In this document: one piece after another, positions 26,895 to 35,905 of the stretch
Layout of the letters: each line of letters starts with the position of its first letter
Position numbering within the stretch: the stretch's first letter is position 1
Assembly (NCBI RefSeq): GCF_900101095.1
Contig: NZ_FNFM01000013.1
Coordinates: forward strand, 62,001 to 126,000
DNA length: 64,000 nucleotides
Reading direction: 5' to 3'
Source: Actinopolyspora mzabensis
GTDB taxonomy: Bacteria > Actinomycetota > Actinomycetes > Mycobacteriales > Pseudonocardiaceae
Made by a program: the position numbers and the translations under genes
The notes under the pieces: generated by a model
Told to the model about the DNA's origin: nothing
What the model saw: the letters and a program-made list of their open reading frames with translations, nothing else
Databases searched by the model: none

Positions 26895-27710
26895 GTGTCC
26901 ACACCACACCAATCCGAACCCGGCCCCGAACCAACCGGGCCCGATCCGGGGACGGACCTGTCGGGCAGGACCGTAATGGACCGTGACGGTTTCCGGCTGG
27001 GCAGACTGGAGCAGGTCTATCTCGGTCCCCGAAGCGGCTCACCCACGTGGGGAGTGGTGCGCGCGGGTGGCAAACAGCGTTTCGTTCCGCTGCACGACGC
27101 CGATCCCGCTCAGGGAGCGGTACGCATCACGGCCAGCAAACGCCAGGTCCGATCCGCCCCCACGGCCTCGGCGGACGCCGAGCTGCGCCCCGAGTTCGAG
27201 GGAAGATTGGCCGAGCACTACGCGGGCGCGCCGAACACCACCCGCGGTTCGGTGCTGAGCGTGCGGCGCAGCCGGGGAGTGCTCAGCGGCGTGGTGCTCG
27301 TCCTGTTGGGAGTTTGGACCGGGCTGATCCCGTTCGTCGGCCCCTACTTCGGTTACGGTTTCGGCGGTACGCAGCCGTGGAGTTTCACCCTCGACCGGCT
27401 GTGGCTGTGTGTGTTGCCCGCGCTGGCCATCCTGCTCGGCGGCTCGTTGTTGGCGCCCACCGGCAATCGGCTGCTGGGGAGTGTGGCCAGTGTGCTGGCG
27501 ATGGCGGGCGGGGTCTGGCTGATCATCGGTCCCAGTCTGAGCAGGTTGTGGGGTACGGAGGGCGTCGCTACTCCGATCGGTGCTCCGCTCGGTTCGCCGG
27601 GAACGTGGGTGGCGGCCCAGCTCGGATTCTTCTTCGCGGTGGGCGCGTTGGTGGTGACGGTTGCCGCCATGGCATTCGGTCGACTGACCGTGCGATCCGT
27701 GCGGGACTGA
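26895..27710 (+). CDS. PRC-barrel membrane protein of unknown function
   Basis: 271 residues from GTG 26895 (GAGG at 26883-26886; GTG 26886 is possible). A Pro-rich N-terminus leads into a PRC-barrel-like segment (LSGRTVMDRDGFRLGRLEQVYL, then WGVVRAGGKQRFVPLHDA). Four hydrophobic helices follow from about residue 130 (VLSGVVLVLLGVWTGLIPFVG, LCVLPALAILLGGSLLA, VASVLAMAGGVWLIIGPSL, LGFFFAVGALVVTVAAMAF). It follows the channel gene closely and is probably co-expressed with it, perhaps in membrane-stress responses. Confidence 0.6.
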   Translation: MSTPHQSEPGPEPTGPDPGTDLSGRTVMDRDGFRLGRLEQVYLGPRSGSPTWGVVRAGGKQRFVPLHDADPAQGAVRITASKRQVRSAPTASADAELRPEFEGRLAEHYAGAPNTTRGSVLSVRRSRGVLSGVVLVLLGVWTGLIPFVGPYFGYGFGGTQPWSFTLDRLWLCVLPALAILLGGSLLAPTGNRLLGSVASVLAMAGGVWLIIGPSLSRLWGTEGVATPIGAPLGSPGTWVAAQLGFFFAVGALVVTVAAMAFGRLTVRSVRD

Positions 27711-27786
27711 ACACCATCCAACGCGGACCGGCCGCCCTGGGACCGGTGCGCCGGGAGCCACTCACTGCGAGCTACTGCACTGGGGT

Positions 27787-27824
27787 TTGCACTTTCAGTG
27801 ACGTGAAGTATTCATTAAGTCACT
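27787..27824 (+). promoter_or_regulatory. Candidate promoter/operator of the hopanoid operon
   Basis: TTGCAC (27787-27792) and TATTCA (27809-27814) are spaced by 16 bp in an AT-rich patch. AGTGAC (27797-27802) and GTCACT (27819-27824) form an outer inverted repeat around a central TGAA-GTA-TTCA dyad (27804-27814). It lies about 100 bp before the first hopanoid gene. Suggestive of a repressor site over the promoter; the regulator is unknown. Confidence 0.4.
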
Positions 27825-27921
27825 CAATCGGACGAGGTCAGTAAGCCTGCGCTGTGTCGCTCAGCGATCTACGCTGACCACAATGAACGCCCTCATCAGC
27901 TGTGCGGGGTAGGAGGTGGTC

Positions 27922-29691
27922 ATGGCTGCTCTACCGGACCGTGCCCGCCCTGCTCGGCAGTCGGCGCGATCGTTCGAGATGGTGCTACCCGGCCAGCTGC
28001 CGGAGGTGGGCGAGGTACTGGCGCGGGCCCAATCGGAGAACTTCACCGTCGCCGCCCGGGTACTGCCGTACCGGATCCGGCAACACCTCATGGCCGTGTA
28101 CGGCTTCGCCCGGCTCGTGGACTACGCCGGTGACGAGGCATGCGGTCCGCGTGAGGGGCTGCTGGAACTGCTCGAGGCGGATCTGGGACGTGCCTACGAG
28201 GGCACACCACGACTTCCGTTGCTGCGCGCGTTCGCACCGACCGTGCGCGCTTGCGGTATTCCCCGCGCCGTTCCCGCCCGGTTGATCGAGGCGAATCGGC
28301 GGGACCAGCACGTACGCCGCTATTCCACTTTCGAGGAACTGCTCGATTACTGCTACTACGCCGCCAACCCGATCGGGGAACTGGTCCTCTACATCTTCGG
28401 CCGGGTGGAACCGGAGCTGATCCGACTTTCCGACCGTATCTGTTCCGCGCTGCAGATCCTGGAGCACTGCCAGGACATCGGCGAGGACTTCCGCCAGGAC
28501 AGAATCTACATGCCGCTCACCGACCTGCGGGATTTCGGCTGTGCGGAATCGGAGCTCGCGGCCCCAACCGCATCCGCCGAACTGCGCAGGGCCGTGTGGT
28601 TCGAAGTGGATCGCGCGCTCGACCTGTTGCGGTCCGGCCAACCGTTGGTCGGACGACTGTCCGGACTGGCCCGGATGGCGGTAGCGGGCTACGTGGCGGG
28701 CGGAGTGGCCACGGCGCGGGCTTTCGAACCGGCCGGATACGACCCACTGGCAGTGGAGGTACGTCCCAACCGGAGGAGGATCCTCTCCGAATGGGTCCGG
28801 CTGTCGGTGGCGTCCTCGGCGGGGCTCGAACACGACCGCGTCCGCGAGGCCTACCGGTACTGCGAACGGCTCACCCGGACCCAGGCACGCAACTTCTCCT
28901 ACGGAATACGCCTGCTGCCTCCGGCCAAACGCGGTGCGCTTTCCGCCGTGTACGCCTTCGCCCGCAGGGTGGACGACATCGGAGACGGTTCGTTGTCGAG
29001 CGAGCAGAAGCTACTACGCCTGCAACAGGCACGGCATGATCTCGACGATGTCGGGCCGGACGCCAAGGATCCCGTGCTGGTGGCACTGGCCGACGCCACC
29101 CGCAGATCGCCCGTGCCGCTGGAGGCTTTCCACGAACTCATCGACGGGTGCGAGGCCGACGTGCAAGGCACTCGCTACGAGACCTTCGAACAACTCACGC
29201 ACTACTGCCGTTGCGTCGCCGGATCGGTGGGGCGCCTCTCGCTGGGAGTCTTCGGCCACGAGGTCACCGGACTGGCCGCTCAGCGTGCCGACGCCCTCGG
29301 CGTGGCGTTGCAATTGACCAACATCCTGCGCGACTTGCTGGAGGATCGCCGCGGCGGCCGTGTCTACATACCGGCCGAGGACCTGCGTCGTTTCGGCGTC
29401 TCACTCGAACTGGACTCGCGGGGGATGTTCACCGACCCGCGCGGTGCCCTGCACGAGCTCGTGCGTTTCCAGGCCCGTCGAATCGAACGGTGGTACTCCG
29501 AGGGTTTGCGGTTGCTCCCCCTGCTCGATCACCGCAGTCGCGCCTGTTGTGCGGCGATGGCGGGGATATACCACGAGCTGCTGCGGCACATCGCGGATGA
29601 CCCCTCGGCTGTGACTCGCGGGAGGGTCACGCTGCCGGGTAGGCAGAAAATGGTCGTAGCGGCTCGTTCACTGGCGGGGATGAAATCATGA
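27922..29691 (+). CDS. hpnCD: HpnC-HpnD fusion (presqualene diphosphate synthase / hydroxysqualene synthase)
   Basis: 589 residues from the ATG at 27922, with AGGAGG at 27911-27916. Two complete squalene/phytoene-synthase domains stand in tandem. Residues ~25-285 resemble HpnC (first acidic motif D67-Y-A-G-D71-E, second Q-D185-I-G-E-D189). Residues ~305-589 resemble HpnD (DDIGD at 351-355, NILRDLLED ending at 475). HpnD makes presqualene diphosphate from two FPP and HpnC converts it to hydroxysqualene; HpnE then makes squalene. These are normally two separate proteins. No stop codon or frameshift is seen between the halves. First gene of the hopanoid operon. Confidence 0.87.
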   Translation: MAALPDRARPARQSARSFEMVLPGQLPEVGEVLARAQSENFTVAARVLPYRIRQHLMAVYGFARLVDYAGDEACGPREGLLELLEADLGRAYEGTPRLPLLRAFAPTVRACGIPRAVPARLIEANRRDQHVRRYSTFEELLDYCYYAANPIGELVLYIFGRVEPELIRLSDRICSALQILEHCQDIGEDFRQDRIYMPLTDLRDFGCAESELAAPTASAELRRAVWFEVDRALDLLRSGQPLVGRLSGLARMAVAGYVAGGVATARAFEPAGYDPLAVEVRPNRRRILSEWVRLSVASSAGLEHDRVREAYRYCERLTRTQARNFSYGIRLLPPAKRGALSAVYAFARRVDDIGDGSLSSEQKLLRLQQARHDLDDVGPDAKDPVLVALADATRRSPVPLEAFHELIDGCEADVQGTRYETFEQLTHYCRCVAGSVGRLSLGVFGHEVTGLAAQRADALGVALQLTNILRDLLEDRRGGRVYIPAEDLRRFGVSLELDSRGMFTDPRGALHELVRFQARRIERWYSEGLRLLPLLDHRSRACCAAMAGIYHELLRHIADDPSAVTRGRVTLPGRQKMVVAARSLAGMKS

Positions 29692-31043
29692 CCCGTGGTC
29701 GGATAGTGGTCATCGGTGGGGGTCTGGCCGGTGTTTCCGCCGCGTTCGGCTGTAGTGACGCCGGCTTCGACGTGACCCTGTTGGAGGCGCGTTCCAGGTT
29801 GGGCGGAGCCACTTACTCGTTCTCCCGGGGCGAGCTCACCGTGGACACCGGACAGCACGTCTTTCTGCGCTGCTACACCGAGTACCTCGCGCTACTGCGA
29901 CGCCTCGGCACCCTCGACAGGGTACGGATCCAACCGAAATTCCGCGTCCCCGTGATCACGCCGCACGGTCCCGGCTGGACATTGCGGCGCGCCGAGCTGC
30001 CCGCACCGGGGCACCTGCTGCCCGCCCTGTGGGGACATCGTGCGCTGTCCGCACGGCAACGGCTCACCGCGGCGCGAACGGCGCTGGCACTGCGCGGGCT
30101 GGATCCGGACGACCCGGCCCTGGAACGCACCGACTTCGAGAGCTGGCTGCGCTCCCGTGGCGAGTCGAACCGCTCCCTGGCGACGCTGTGGGGACTGTTC
30201 TGCGTGGCGGCGCTGAACTCCCCGCCGGACGAGGCATCGCTGGCCCAGGCGGTCAAAGTGTTCCGCACCGGAATGTTGGACACCACCAGCGGAGGCGACA
30301 TCGGAGTGATCCGTCGTCCGTTGAGCGAAGTGCACGGTGAGCCGGCCCAGCGGAAACTGTCGGAGGCAGGCGTGCTGCCGTTGCCGCGGCACAAGGCGGC
30401 GGGGATCTCCGGCCAGCCGGGTGACTACCGAGTGCGGGTGAGCGCCGAACAGGAGTACGAACTGACCGCGGACGCGGTTGTCCTTGCCGTTCCGCATCCG
30501 GCCGCTGCCAGACTGCTGGCTGACCGGGACTCACCTGTCGGTGTCGATTTCGCCTCGTTGTCGCGCGCACCCATCGTGAACGTGCACGCCCATTTCGATC
30601 GCAGGGTGACCGACCTGCCCATGGCTGCCGCGCTGGACTCCCCGGTGCAGTGGTTGTTCGACCGCACGGAAGCCGCCGACGCGCCACGCGGCCAGTATCT
30701 GGCGATTTCGTTGTCCGCGGCTCACGAGGAGGTGAAGGAGCGTTCCGCACGACTGCGTGAACAGTACCTACCGGAGTTGCGAAGGCTGTTTCCCGCCGCC
30801 GGAGAAGCGCGGCTACTGGATTTCTTCGTCACGCGAGAGCCCGTGGCCACGTTTCGGCCCGTCCCCGGAGCGAGAGCGTCACGGCCGGCCGCTCGCACGG
30901 CTGAGCGGGGACTCGTACTGGCAGGCGCGTGGACCGATACCGGCTGGCCGGACACCCTCGAAGGGGCTGTACGGAGTGGGAACATCGCGGCACGCGTCGT
31001 CAGCGGGACCGTCTACCGCCACAGCGATGTGGCGTGGAGGTGA
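29688..31043 (+). CDS. hpnE: Hydroxysqualene dehydroxylase
   Basis: 451 residues. FAD-dependent amine-oxidase/desaturase fold with an N-terminal Rossmann motif (VVIGGGLAGVSAAFGCSDAG) followed by EARSRLGGATYSFSRG and the HpnE-type VDTGQHVFLRCYTEYL. C-terminal AGAWTDTGWPDTLEGAVRSG is the second FAD contact. It reduces hydroxysqualene to squalene. The ATG overlaps the end of hpnCD by 4 bp, linking the three squalene-forming activities in translation. A phytoene-desaturase-like role is less likely in this place. Confidence 0.9.
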   Translation: MTRGRIVVIGGGLAGVSAAFGCSDAGFDVTLLEARSRLGGATYSFSRGELTVDTGQHVFLRCYTEYLALLRRLGTLDRVRIQPKFRVPVITPHGPGWTLRRAELPAPGHLLPALWGHRALSARQRLTAARTALALRGLDPDDPALERTDFESWLRSRGESNRSLATLWGLFCVAALNSPPDEASLAQAVKVFRTGMLDTTSGGDIGVIRRPLSEVHGEPAQRKLSEAGVLPLPRHKAAGISGQPGDYRVRVSAEQEYELTADAVVLAVPHPAAARLLADRDSPVGVDFASLSRAPIVNVHAHFDRRVTDLPMAAALDSPVQWLFDRTEAADAPRGQYLAISLSAAHEEVKERSARLREQYLPELRRLFPAAGEARLLDFFVTREPVATFRPVPGARASRPAARTAERGLVLAGAWTDTGWPDTLEGAVRSGNIAARVVSGTVYRHSDVAWR

Positions 31044-31046
31044 AGC

Positions 31047-32057
31047 ATGACAGTGACAATGCCCTCCGCGCTCTCCAGCGCCCGAGAGTCCATCGACTCG
31101 CGATTGCGTCACACTGTCGCCGGATTGGATCCGGACACCCGCAGGGTCTGCGAGTACCATTTCGGCTGGATCGACGCCGATGGTTCCGAGGACCACCGAC
31201 CGGGCAAGGCGCTACGTCCGGCACTGGTGCTGCTGTCCGCGCGGGCCGCCACCGGCGACGAGCACAGTGCCTGCAGCGGGGCGGTGGCCGTTGAACTGGT
31301 GCACAACTTCTCGTTGCTGCACGACGACCTGATGGACGGTGACATCTCCCGCAGACACCGCGCCACCGCCTGGACCGTGTTCGGGCGGTCCGCCGCGCTG
31401 CTGGCGGGGGACGCGCTGCTCGGACTCGCCAACGGCGTGTTGCTCGAAGCCGACTCGCAGCGGGCGTTGTGGGCGGCTCGTGAACTCTCGGGTACCGTGC
31501 GGGAACTCATAGCGGGACAAGCGGCGGATCTGGACTTCGAGCGGCGTGCCGAGGTCGGATTCGACGAGTGTCTGCGCATGGTGGCGGGCAAGACTGCCGC
31601 GCTGCTCGCGTGCTCCTGCTCCCTCGGTGCCCTGCTGTCGGGAGCTTCCGAACACACCGTCCGACGACTGCGTGGTTTCGGATTCGAACTCGGAATGGCG
31701 TTCCAGCTCGTCGACGATCTGCTCGGGATCTGGGGGGATCCGGAAGAGACCGGAAAGCCGGTGCTTTCCGACCTGCGCTCCCGCAAGAAGTCGATGCCGG
31801 TCGTGCACGCGCTCAATTCGGACACCGACGCCGGTCTGTGGCTGCGTGAGCTGTACCGACAACCGGAGCAACCCACCGAGTCCCAAGTGCTTCGAGGGGC
31901 GGAGCTGCTGCGTTCGGCGGGCTCGGAGGAATGGACCAGGGCCGAGACGGAACGCAGATTGACGGCCGCTCACCGGCAGCTTCGTGATGCCGGGTGTCAG
32001 GGAACGACCGAAGGACTGACCGAACTCGCCGATTTCGTTCTCCGGAGGAACCAGTGA
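31047..32057 (+). CDS. Polyprenyl diphosphate synthase (probable FPP/GGPP synthase)
   Basis: 336 residues. Trans-isoprenyl-diphosphate synthase motifs: GKALRPALVLLSA (GKxxRP), first Asp-rich DDLMD near residue 98, and second Asp-rich region VDDLLGIWGD near 227. It condenses IPP onto allylic diphosphates. In the hopanoid operon the likely product is FPP, feeding hpnCD. Product length cannot be read safely from the sequence, and GGPP for the crt genes 20 kb away, which have no crtE, is an alternative or second use. Three bp after hpnE; its stop overlaps the shc start (GTGA). Confidence 0.85.
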   Translation: MTVTMPSALSSARESIDSRLRHTVAGLDPDTRRVCEYHFGWIDADGSEDHRPGKALRPALVLLSARAATGDEHSACSGAVAVELVHNFSLLHDDLMDGDISRRHRATAWTVFGRSAALLAGDALLGLANGVLLEADSQRALWAARELSGTVRELIAGQAADLDFERRAEVGFDECLRMVAGKTAALLACSCSLGALLSGASEHTVRRLRGFGFELGMAFQLVDDLLGIWGDPEETGKPVLSDLRSRKKSMPVVHALNSDTDAGLWLRELYRQPEQPTESQVLRGAELLRSAGSEEWTRAETERRLTAAHRQLRDAGCQGTTEGLTELADFVLRRNQ

Positions 32058-34087
32058 CCGGATCGCTGCGCCAGAACGGCGACATCCGCCAAGCCGACCA
32101 ACACCGAGTCGACGGACCCGTCACCGAGACGATGTCCCCGCCCCACTCGTCCGCGACGGACGTCGACTCCGAGCGGCTCTCGGTACCCCCGCAGCAGGGA
32201 CGTTCCTGGGAGGAGGCCCTTCGAGCCGGCAGCGATCACCTGTTGGGGCTGCAGCACGAGCAGGGATGGTGGAAGGGAGAACTACAGACCAACGTGACCA
32301 TGGACGCCGAGGATCTGATGTTGCGCCAGTTCCTCGGGATACGGACCTCGGCGGAAACCGCCGCCGCGGCACGTTGGATTCGTTCCCAGCAGCGTGCGGA
32401 CGGTACCTGGGCGGCGTTTCACGATGGCCCCGGAGAGCTGTCCACCACGGTGGAAGCCTACATCGCCCTGAAACTCGCGGGCGACGAGGTGGACGAGGAA
32501 CACATGGTCGCCGCACGGCGCTGGATTCGGCGCTGCGGCGGCATCGAACGGACCCGTGTGTTCACCCGCATCTGGCTGGCGATGTTCGGCCAGTGGCCGT
32601 GGGACGAACTCCCCGCCATGCCGCCGGAAATCGTCATGCTGCCGAGCTGGGTACCGCTGAACCTGGCCGACTGGGGCTGCTGGGCACGACAGACCATCGT
32701 CCCGTTGACCATAGTGAGCGCCCTGCGTCCCCGGCGTGAACTGGGAGTCGACACCGCTGAACTTCGTACCGGCACGCGCCCGGTGGGGCGGGTGCGCGAG
32801 AACGCCGGAAACTCGCGCTGGGAGGCCGTGTTCAACGGACTGGATCGGGTGTTGCACGTATATCAACGGCACCCGTTCCGCCTGTTGCGCGGCCAGGCCA
32901 TGCGGCGGGCGGCCGAATGGATCGTGGCCAGGCAGGAAGCCGACGGGTCCTGGGGAGGTATTCAACCGCCCTGGGTCTACTCCCTGCTCGCCCTGAACCT
33001 GCTCGGCTATCAACTCGACCACCCGGTGATGCGCGCGGGTATTCGGGGGCTGGAAGGCTTCCTGGTTCGGCAGGAGTCGGAACACGGCAGCCTCCGCAGC
33101 ATGGAGGCCTGCCAGTCGCCGGTCTGGGACACCGTGCTGAGCATCCAGGCGCTGCACGATGCCGGGGTGCCGGACAGCGACCCGGCGATTCGGGACGCCG
33201 TCGAGTTCGTCCGTTCCGAGGAGATCACCGTTCGAGGGGATTGGGCGGTACGACGACCTGAACTACCCGGCGGTGGAGGGTGGGCCTTCGAGTTCGAGAA
33301 CGACGGCTACCCCGATATCGACGACACCGCGGAAGTGCTGCTGGCTTTCGCCCGTACCGGCTATGTGGAACAGGATCGCATCGCCGCGGCGGTCGACCGG
33401 GGAAGACGTTGGCTGCGCGGTATGCAGTCCCGCGGTGGCGGCTGGGCCGCCTTCGACGCCGACAACACGCGCTGGCTGGTGAACAAGCTGCCCTTCTGTG
33501 ATTTCGGGGCGGTCATCGATCCTCCCTCCGCTGATGTCACCGCGCACGTGGTGGAGGCCTTGGCCCAGCTCGGGGACACCAACGACCGTGTCGTCCGGGA
33601 CGGCACAAGGTGGTTGTTCGAACAGCAGGAGAACGACGGTTCCTGGTACGGCCGCTGGGGAGCCAATCACCTCTACGGCACGGGTGCTGTGGTTCCCGCC
33701 CTGGTCAAAGTAGGGATACCGGTACAACACTGCGCGCTCACCCGTGCGGCCCGTTGGCTGGAGCAACGCCAGAACCCGGACGGTGGTTGGGGCGAGGACC
33801 TGCGTTCCTACACGGATCCTGCCTGGATCGGCAAGGGGGACTCCACCGCTTCGCAAACCGCCTGGGCCCTGCTGGCGCTGCTGGCTCTGGGACGTCACGA
33901 GACTGATCCGGTGCGGCGCGGCATCGCCTTTCTGACAGACACGCAGCAGGCGGACGGCAGCTGGGCGGAACCGCAGTTCACCGGTACGGGTTTCCCGGGT
34001 GACTTCTACATCAACTACCACCTCTACCGGCAGATCTTCCCGGTGACCGCTCTCGGGCGGTACCGACAAGCCGTCCACGCCGAATAG
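32054..34087 (+). CDS. shc: Squalene-hopene cyclase
   Basis: 677 residues from the GTG at 32054, with GGAGG at 32044-32048. The catalytic DXDDTA motif is at residues 421-426 (preceded by GYP). Repeated QW motifs are seen (e.g. QQRADGTWAAFH ~113, RQEADGSWGG ~293, EQQENDGSWYGRWG ~535, ERQNPDGGWGEDL ~575, QQADGSWAEPQF ~635), together with VWDTVLSIQALHDAG. A monotopic membrane enzyme that folds squalene into the pentacyclic hopene or hopanol. The first ~40 residues are polar and not family-conserved. Overlaps the previous gene by 4 bp. Confidence 0.95.
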   Translation: MTGSLRQNGDIRQADQHRVDGPVTETMSPPHSSATDVDSERLSVPPQQGRSWEEALRAGSDHLLGLQHEQGWWKGELQTNVTMDAEDLMLRQFLGIRTSAETAAAARWIRSQQRADGTWAAFHDGPGELSTTVEAYIALKLAGDEVDEEHMVAARRWIRRCGGIERTRVFTRIWLAMFGQWPWDELPAMPPEIVMLPSWVPLNLADWGCWARQTIVPLTIVSALRPRRELGVDTAELRTGTRPVGRVRENAGNSRWEAVFNGLDRVLHVYQRHPFRLLRGQAMRRAAEWIVARQEADGSWGGIQPPWVYSLLALNLLGYQLDHPVMRAGIRGLEGFLVRQESEHGSLRSMEACQSPVWDTVLSIQALHDAGVPDSDPAIRDAVEFVRSEEITVRGDWAVRRPELPGGGGWAFEFENDGYPDIDDTAEVLLAFARTGYVEQDRIAAAVDRGRRWLRGMQSRGGGWAAFDADNTRWLVNKLPFCDFGAVIDPPSADVTAHVVEALAQLGDTNDRVVRDGTRWLFEQQENDGSWYGRWGANHLYGTGAVVPALVKVGIPVQHCALTRAARWLEQRQNPDGGWGEDLRSYTDPAWIGKGDSTASQTAWALLALLALGRHETDPVRRGIAFLTDTQQADGSWAEPQFTGTGFPGDFYINYHLYRQIFPVTALGRYRQAVHAE

Positions 34088-34096
34088 GTGCTCGCC

Positions 34097-34708
34097 ATGA
34101 GATCGAATCTGCTCGTATGCACCCCGCTGCGAGTGGAGGCCCGCGCGTTGCGCCCGCTGGGCGCGAACCGGGTGTGGCGAACCGGATACGGCAAGCGACG
34201 CAGTGCCCGGTCGGCGGCCGAACTCACCACGCGCGAGTTCGGTGCGCTGGCCGTGGCAGGACTGGGAGGAGGGCTCGACCCGGGGCTGCGCAGCGGTGAT
34301 GTGGTAGTGGGAACCGAGCTCGTCGGGTCGGGGAGAGGTGCGTGCAGACATTCCCAGCGTCCCGAGCTGTTGGCCTACCGACTGCGTGACCTCGGGCTGC
34401 GTGTGTGGCTCGGCCCGGTACTGACCAGCGAGCGACTGGTGCTCGGTGCGGAGCGTGCCGTCCTGGCGCGGGGCGGTGCGCTTGTCGCGGACATGGAATC
34501 GGAGGTGTTGGCGACAGCGGCATCGGACCGCCCCGTCGTGATCGTGCGTGTCGTACTCGACACCCGCCGCCAACCGCTGCTGGGGCCCGGCTCGCCGGCT
34601 CGGCTGTCCGGGGCGCTGCGGCGGTTACGCGCTACCGGGCTCCCGCTGCTTCGTTGGGCCGAGGCTGTGGCGGGACCCGGTTCGCTGGATACTGTCCGTT
34701 CTCGCTGA
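34097..34708 (+). CDS. hpnG: Hopanoid-associated phosphorylase
   Basis: 203 residues from ATG 34097, which is better spaced from AGG at 34086-34088 than GTG 34088. Nucleoside-phosphorylase fold: VCTPLRVEARALRPLG at the start, VAGLGGGLDPGLRSGDVVVGTEL near residue 52, and VADMESEVLATAASDRPVVIVRVVLD near 133. HpnG removes adenine from adenosylhopane, giving ribosylhopane (via the phosphorylated form). It sits between shc and hpnH as in other hopanoid producers. Slightly short for the family. Confidence 0.85.
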   Translation: MRSNLLVCTPLRVEARALRPLGANRVWRTGYGKRRSARSAAELTTREFGALAVAGLGGGLDPGLRSGDVVVGTELVGSGRGACRHSQRPELLAYRLRDLGLRVWLGPVLTSERLVLGAERAVLARGGALVADMESEVLATAASDRPVVIVRVVLDTRRQPLLGPGSPARLSGALRRLRATGLPLLRWAEAVAGPGSLDTVRSR

Positions 34709-34725
34709 AGCAGAGAGGTGCCGCA

Positions 34726-35727
34726 ATGGGTATCCCGATTCGCCAGGCCGCCAAGGTTGGTGCTTACCTGGTCAAACAAAAGATTCTGCGGCGTAAGAAA
34801 TTCGCGTTGACCCTCGAACTGGAGCCGTTGTTCGCGTGCAACCTGGCGTGCGCCGGCTGTGGCAAGATCCAGCATCCCGCCAACGTGCTCAAACAGCGGA
34901 TGCCGGTGGAACAGGCACTGTCCGCGGCCGAGGAGTGCGGAGCGCCGGTCGTCTCCATCGCGGGTGGTGAACCCCTGATGCACCCCGAGATCGAGACGCT
35001 CGTCCACGAACTCGTCAAACGCAAGAAGTTCGTCTACCTGTGCACCAACGCGCTGCTCATGCCACGCAAGATCGACAAGATCGAGCCCTCCCCCTACTTC
35101 TCGTGGGCAGTGCACATAGACGGCCTGGAGGAGCGTCACGATGCCTCGGTGAGCAAGCAGGGAGTGTTCGCGCAGGCGGTGGACAACATCAAGGACGCCC
35201 AGCGGCGCGGTTTCCGCGTAACCACCAACAGCACCTTCTTCAGCACGGACACGCCCAAGACGGTCATCGACGTGCTGGACTACCTCAACGACGAGCTCAA
35301 CGTCGACCAGATGATGCTGTCCCCCGCCTATGCCTACGACAAGGCACCCGACCAGGAGCACTTCCTGGGGGTCGAGGAGACCAGGGAACTTTTCAAGAAG
35401 GCTTTCGCCGACGGGAGGCGCAAAAAGTGGCGGTTCAACCACTCCCCGCTGTTCCTCGACTTTCTCGAGGGCAAACGGGACTTCGCCTGTACGGCCTGGG
35501 CGATCCCCTCGTACTCGTTGTACGGCTGGCAGCGCCCCTGCTATCTCATGGCGGATGGATACGCGCAGTCCTACCGCGAGCTGATCGAGGAGACCGACTG
35601 GGAGTCCTACGGCAGAGGAAGAGATTCCCGTTGCGCCAATTGCATGGCACACTGCGGCTACGAACCCACCGCGGTGATGGCGACGATGGGGTCGCTACGG
35701 GAATCGCTGCGGGCGATGCGAGGTTGA
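34726..35727 (+). CDS. hpnH: Adenosylhopane synthase, radical SAM protein
   Basis: 333 residues from ATG 34726, with GAGAGG upstream; the frame is open above but only across hpnG in another frame. The radical SAM cluster motif CNLACAGC lies near residues 38-45, followed by SIAGGEPLMHPEI (GGE motif). A C-terminal HpnH-type segment has cysteines (CANCMAHCGYEP near 303-314) that may bind a second cluster or zinc. It attaches the 5'-deoxyadenosyl group to hopene, starting C35 hopanoid side chains. Last clear gene of the operon. Confidence 0.93.
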   Translation: MGIPIRQAAKVGAYLVKQKILRRKKFALTLELEPLFACNLACAGCGKIQHPANVLKQRMPVEQALSAAEECGAPVVSIAGGEPLMHPEIETLVHELVKRKKFVYLCTNALLMPRKIDKIEPSPYFSWAVHIDGLEERHDASVSKQGVFAQAVDNIKDAQRRGFRVTTNSTFFSTDTPKTVIDVLDYLNDELNVDQMMLSPAYAYDKAPDQEHFLGVEETRELFKKAFADGRRKKWRFNHSPLFLDFLEGKRDFACTAWAIPSYSLYGWQRPCYLMADGYAQSYRELIEETDWESYGRGRDSRCANCMAHCGYEPTAVMATMGSLRESLRAMRG

Positions 35728-35905
35728 GCCGCCCGTACGGTGTGTCCGTGGTCACCGGCTGCGGTGTAGCGCTGTGACCTCGGGATATAATGAGACCCGA
35801 TACCAAGTACATCGCGCGGCTCACCGCATTCTCAACAGCGCGATGCAACCGTCCACGGCGTCTGTGCGGGGTACCCCGATCCCGCACGCGCCGCGTGAGG
35901 TCAAC

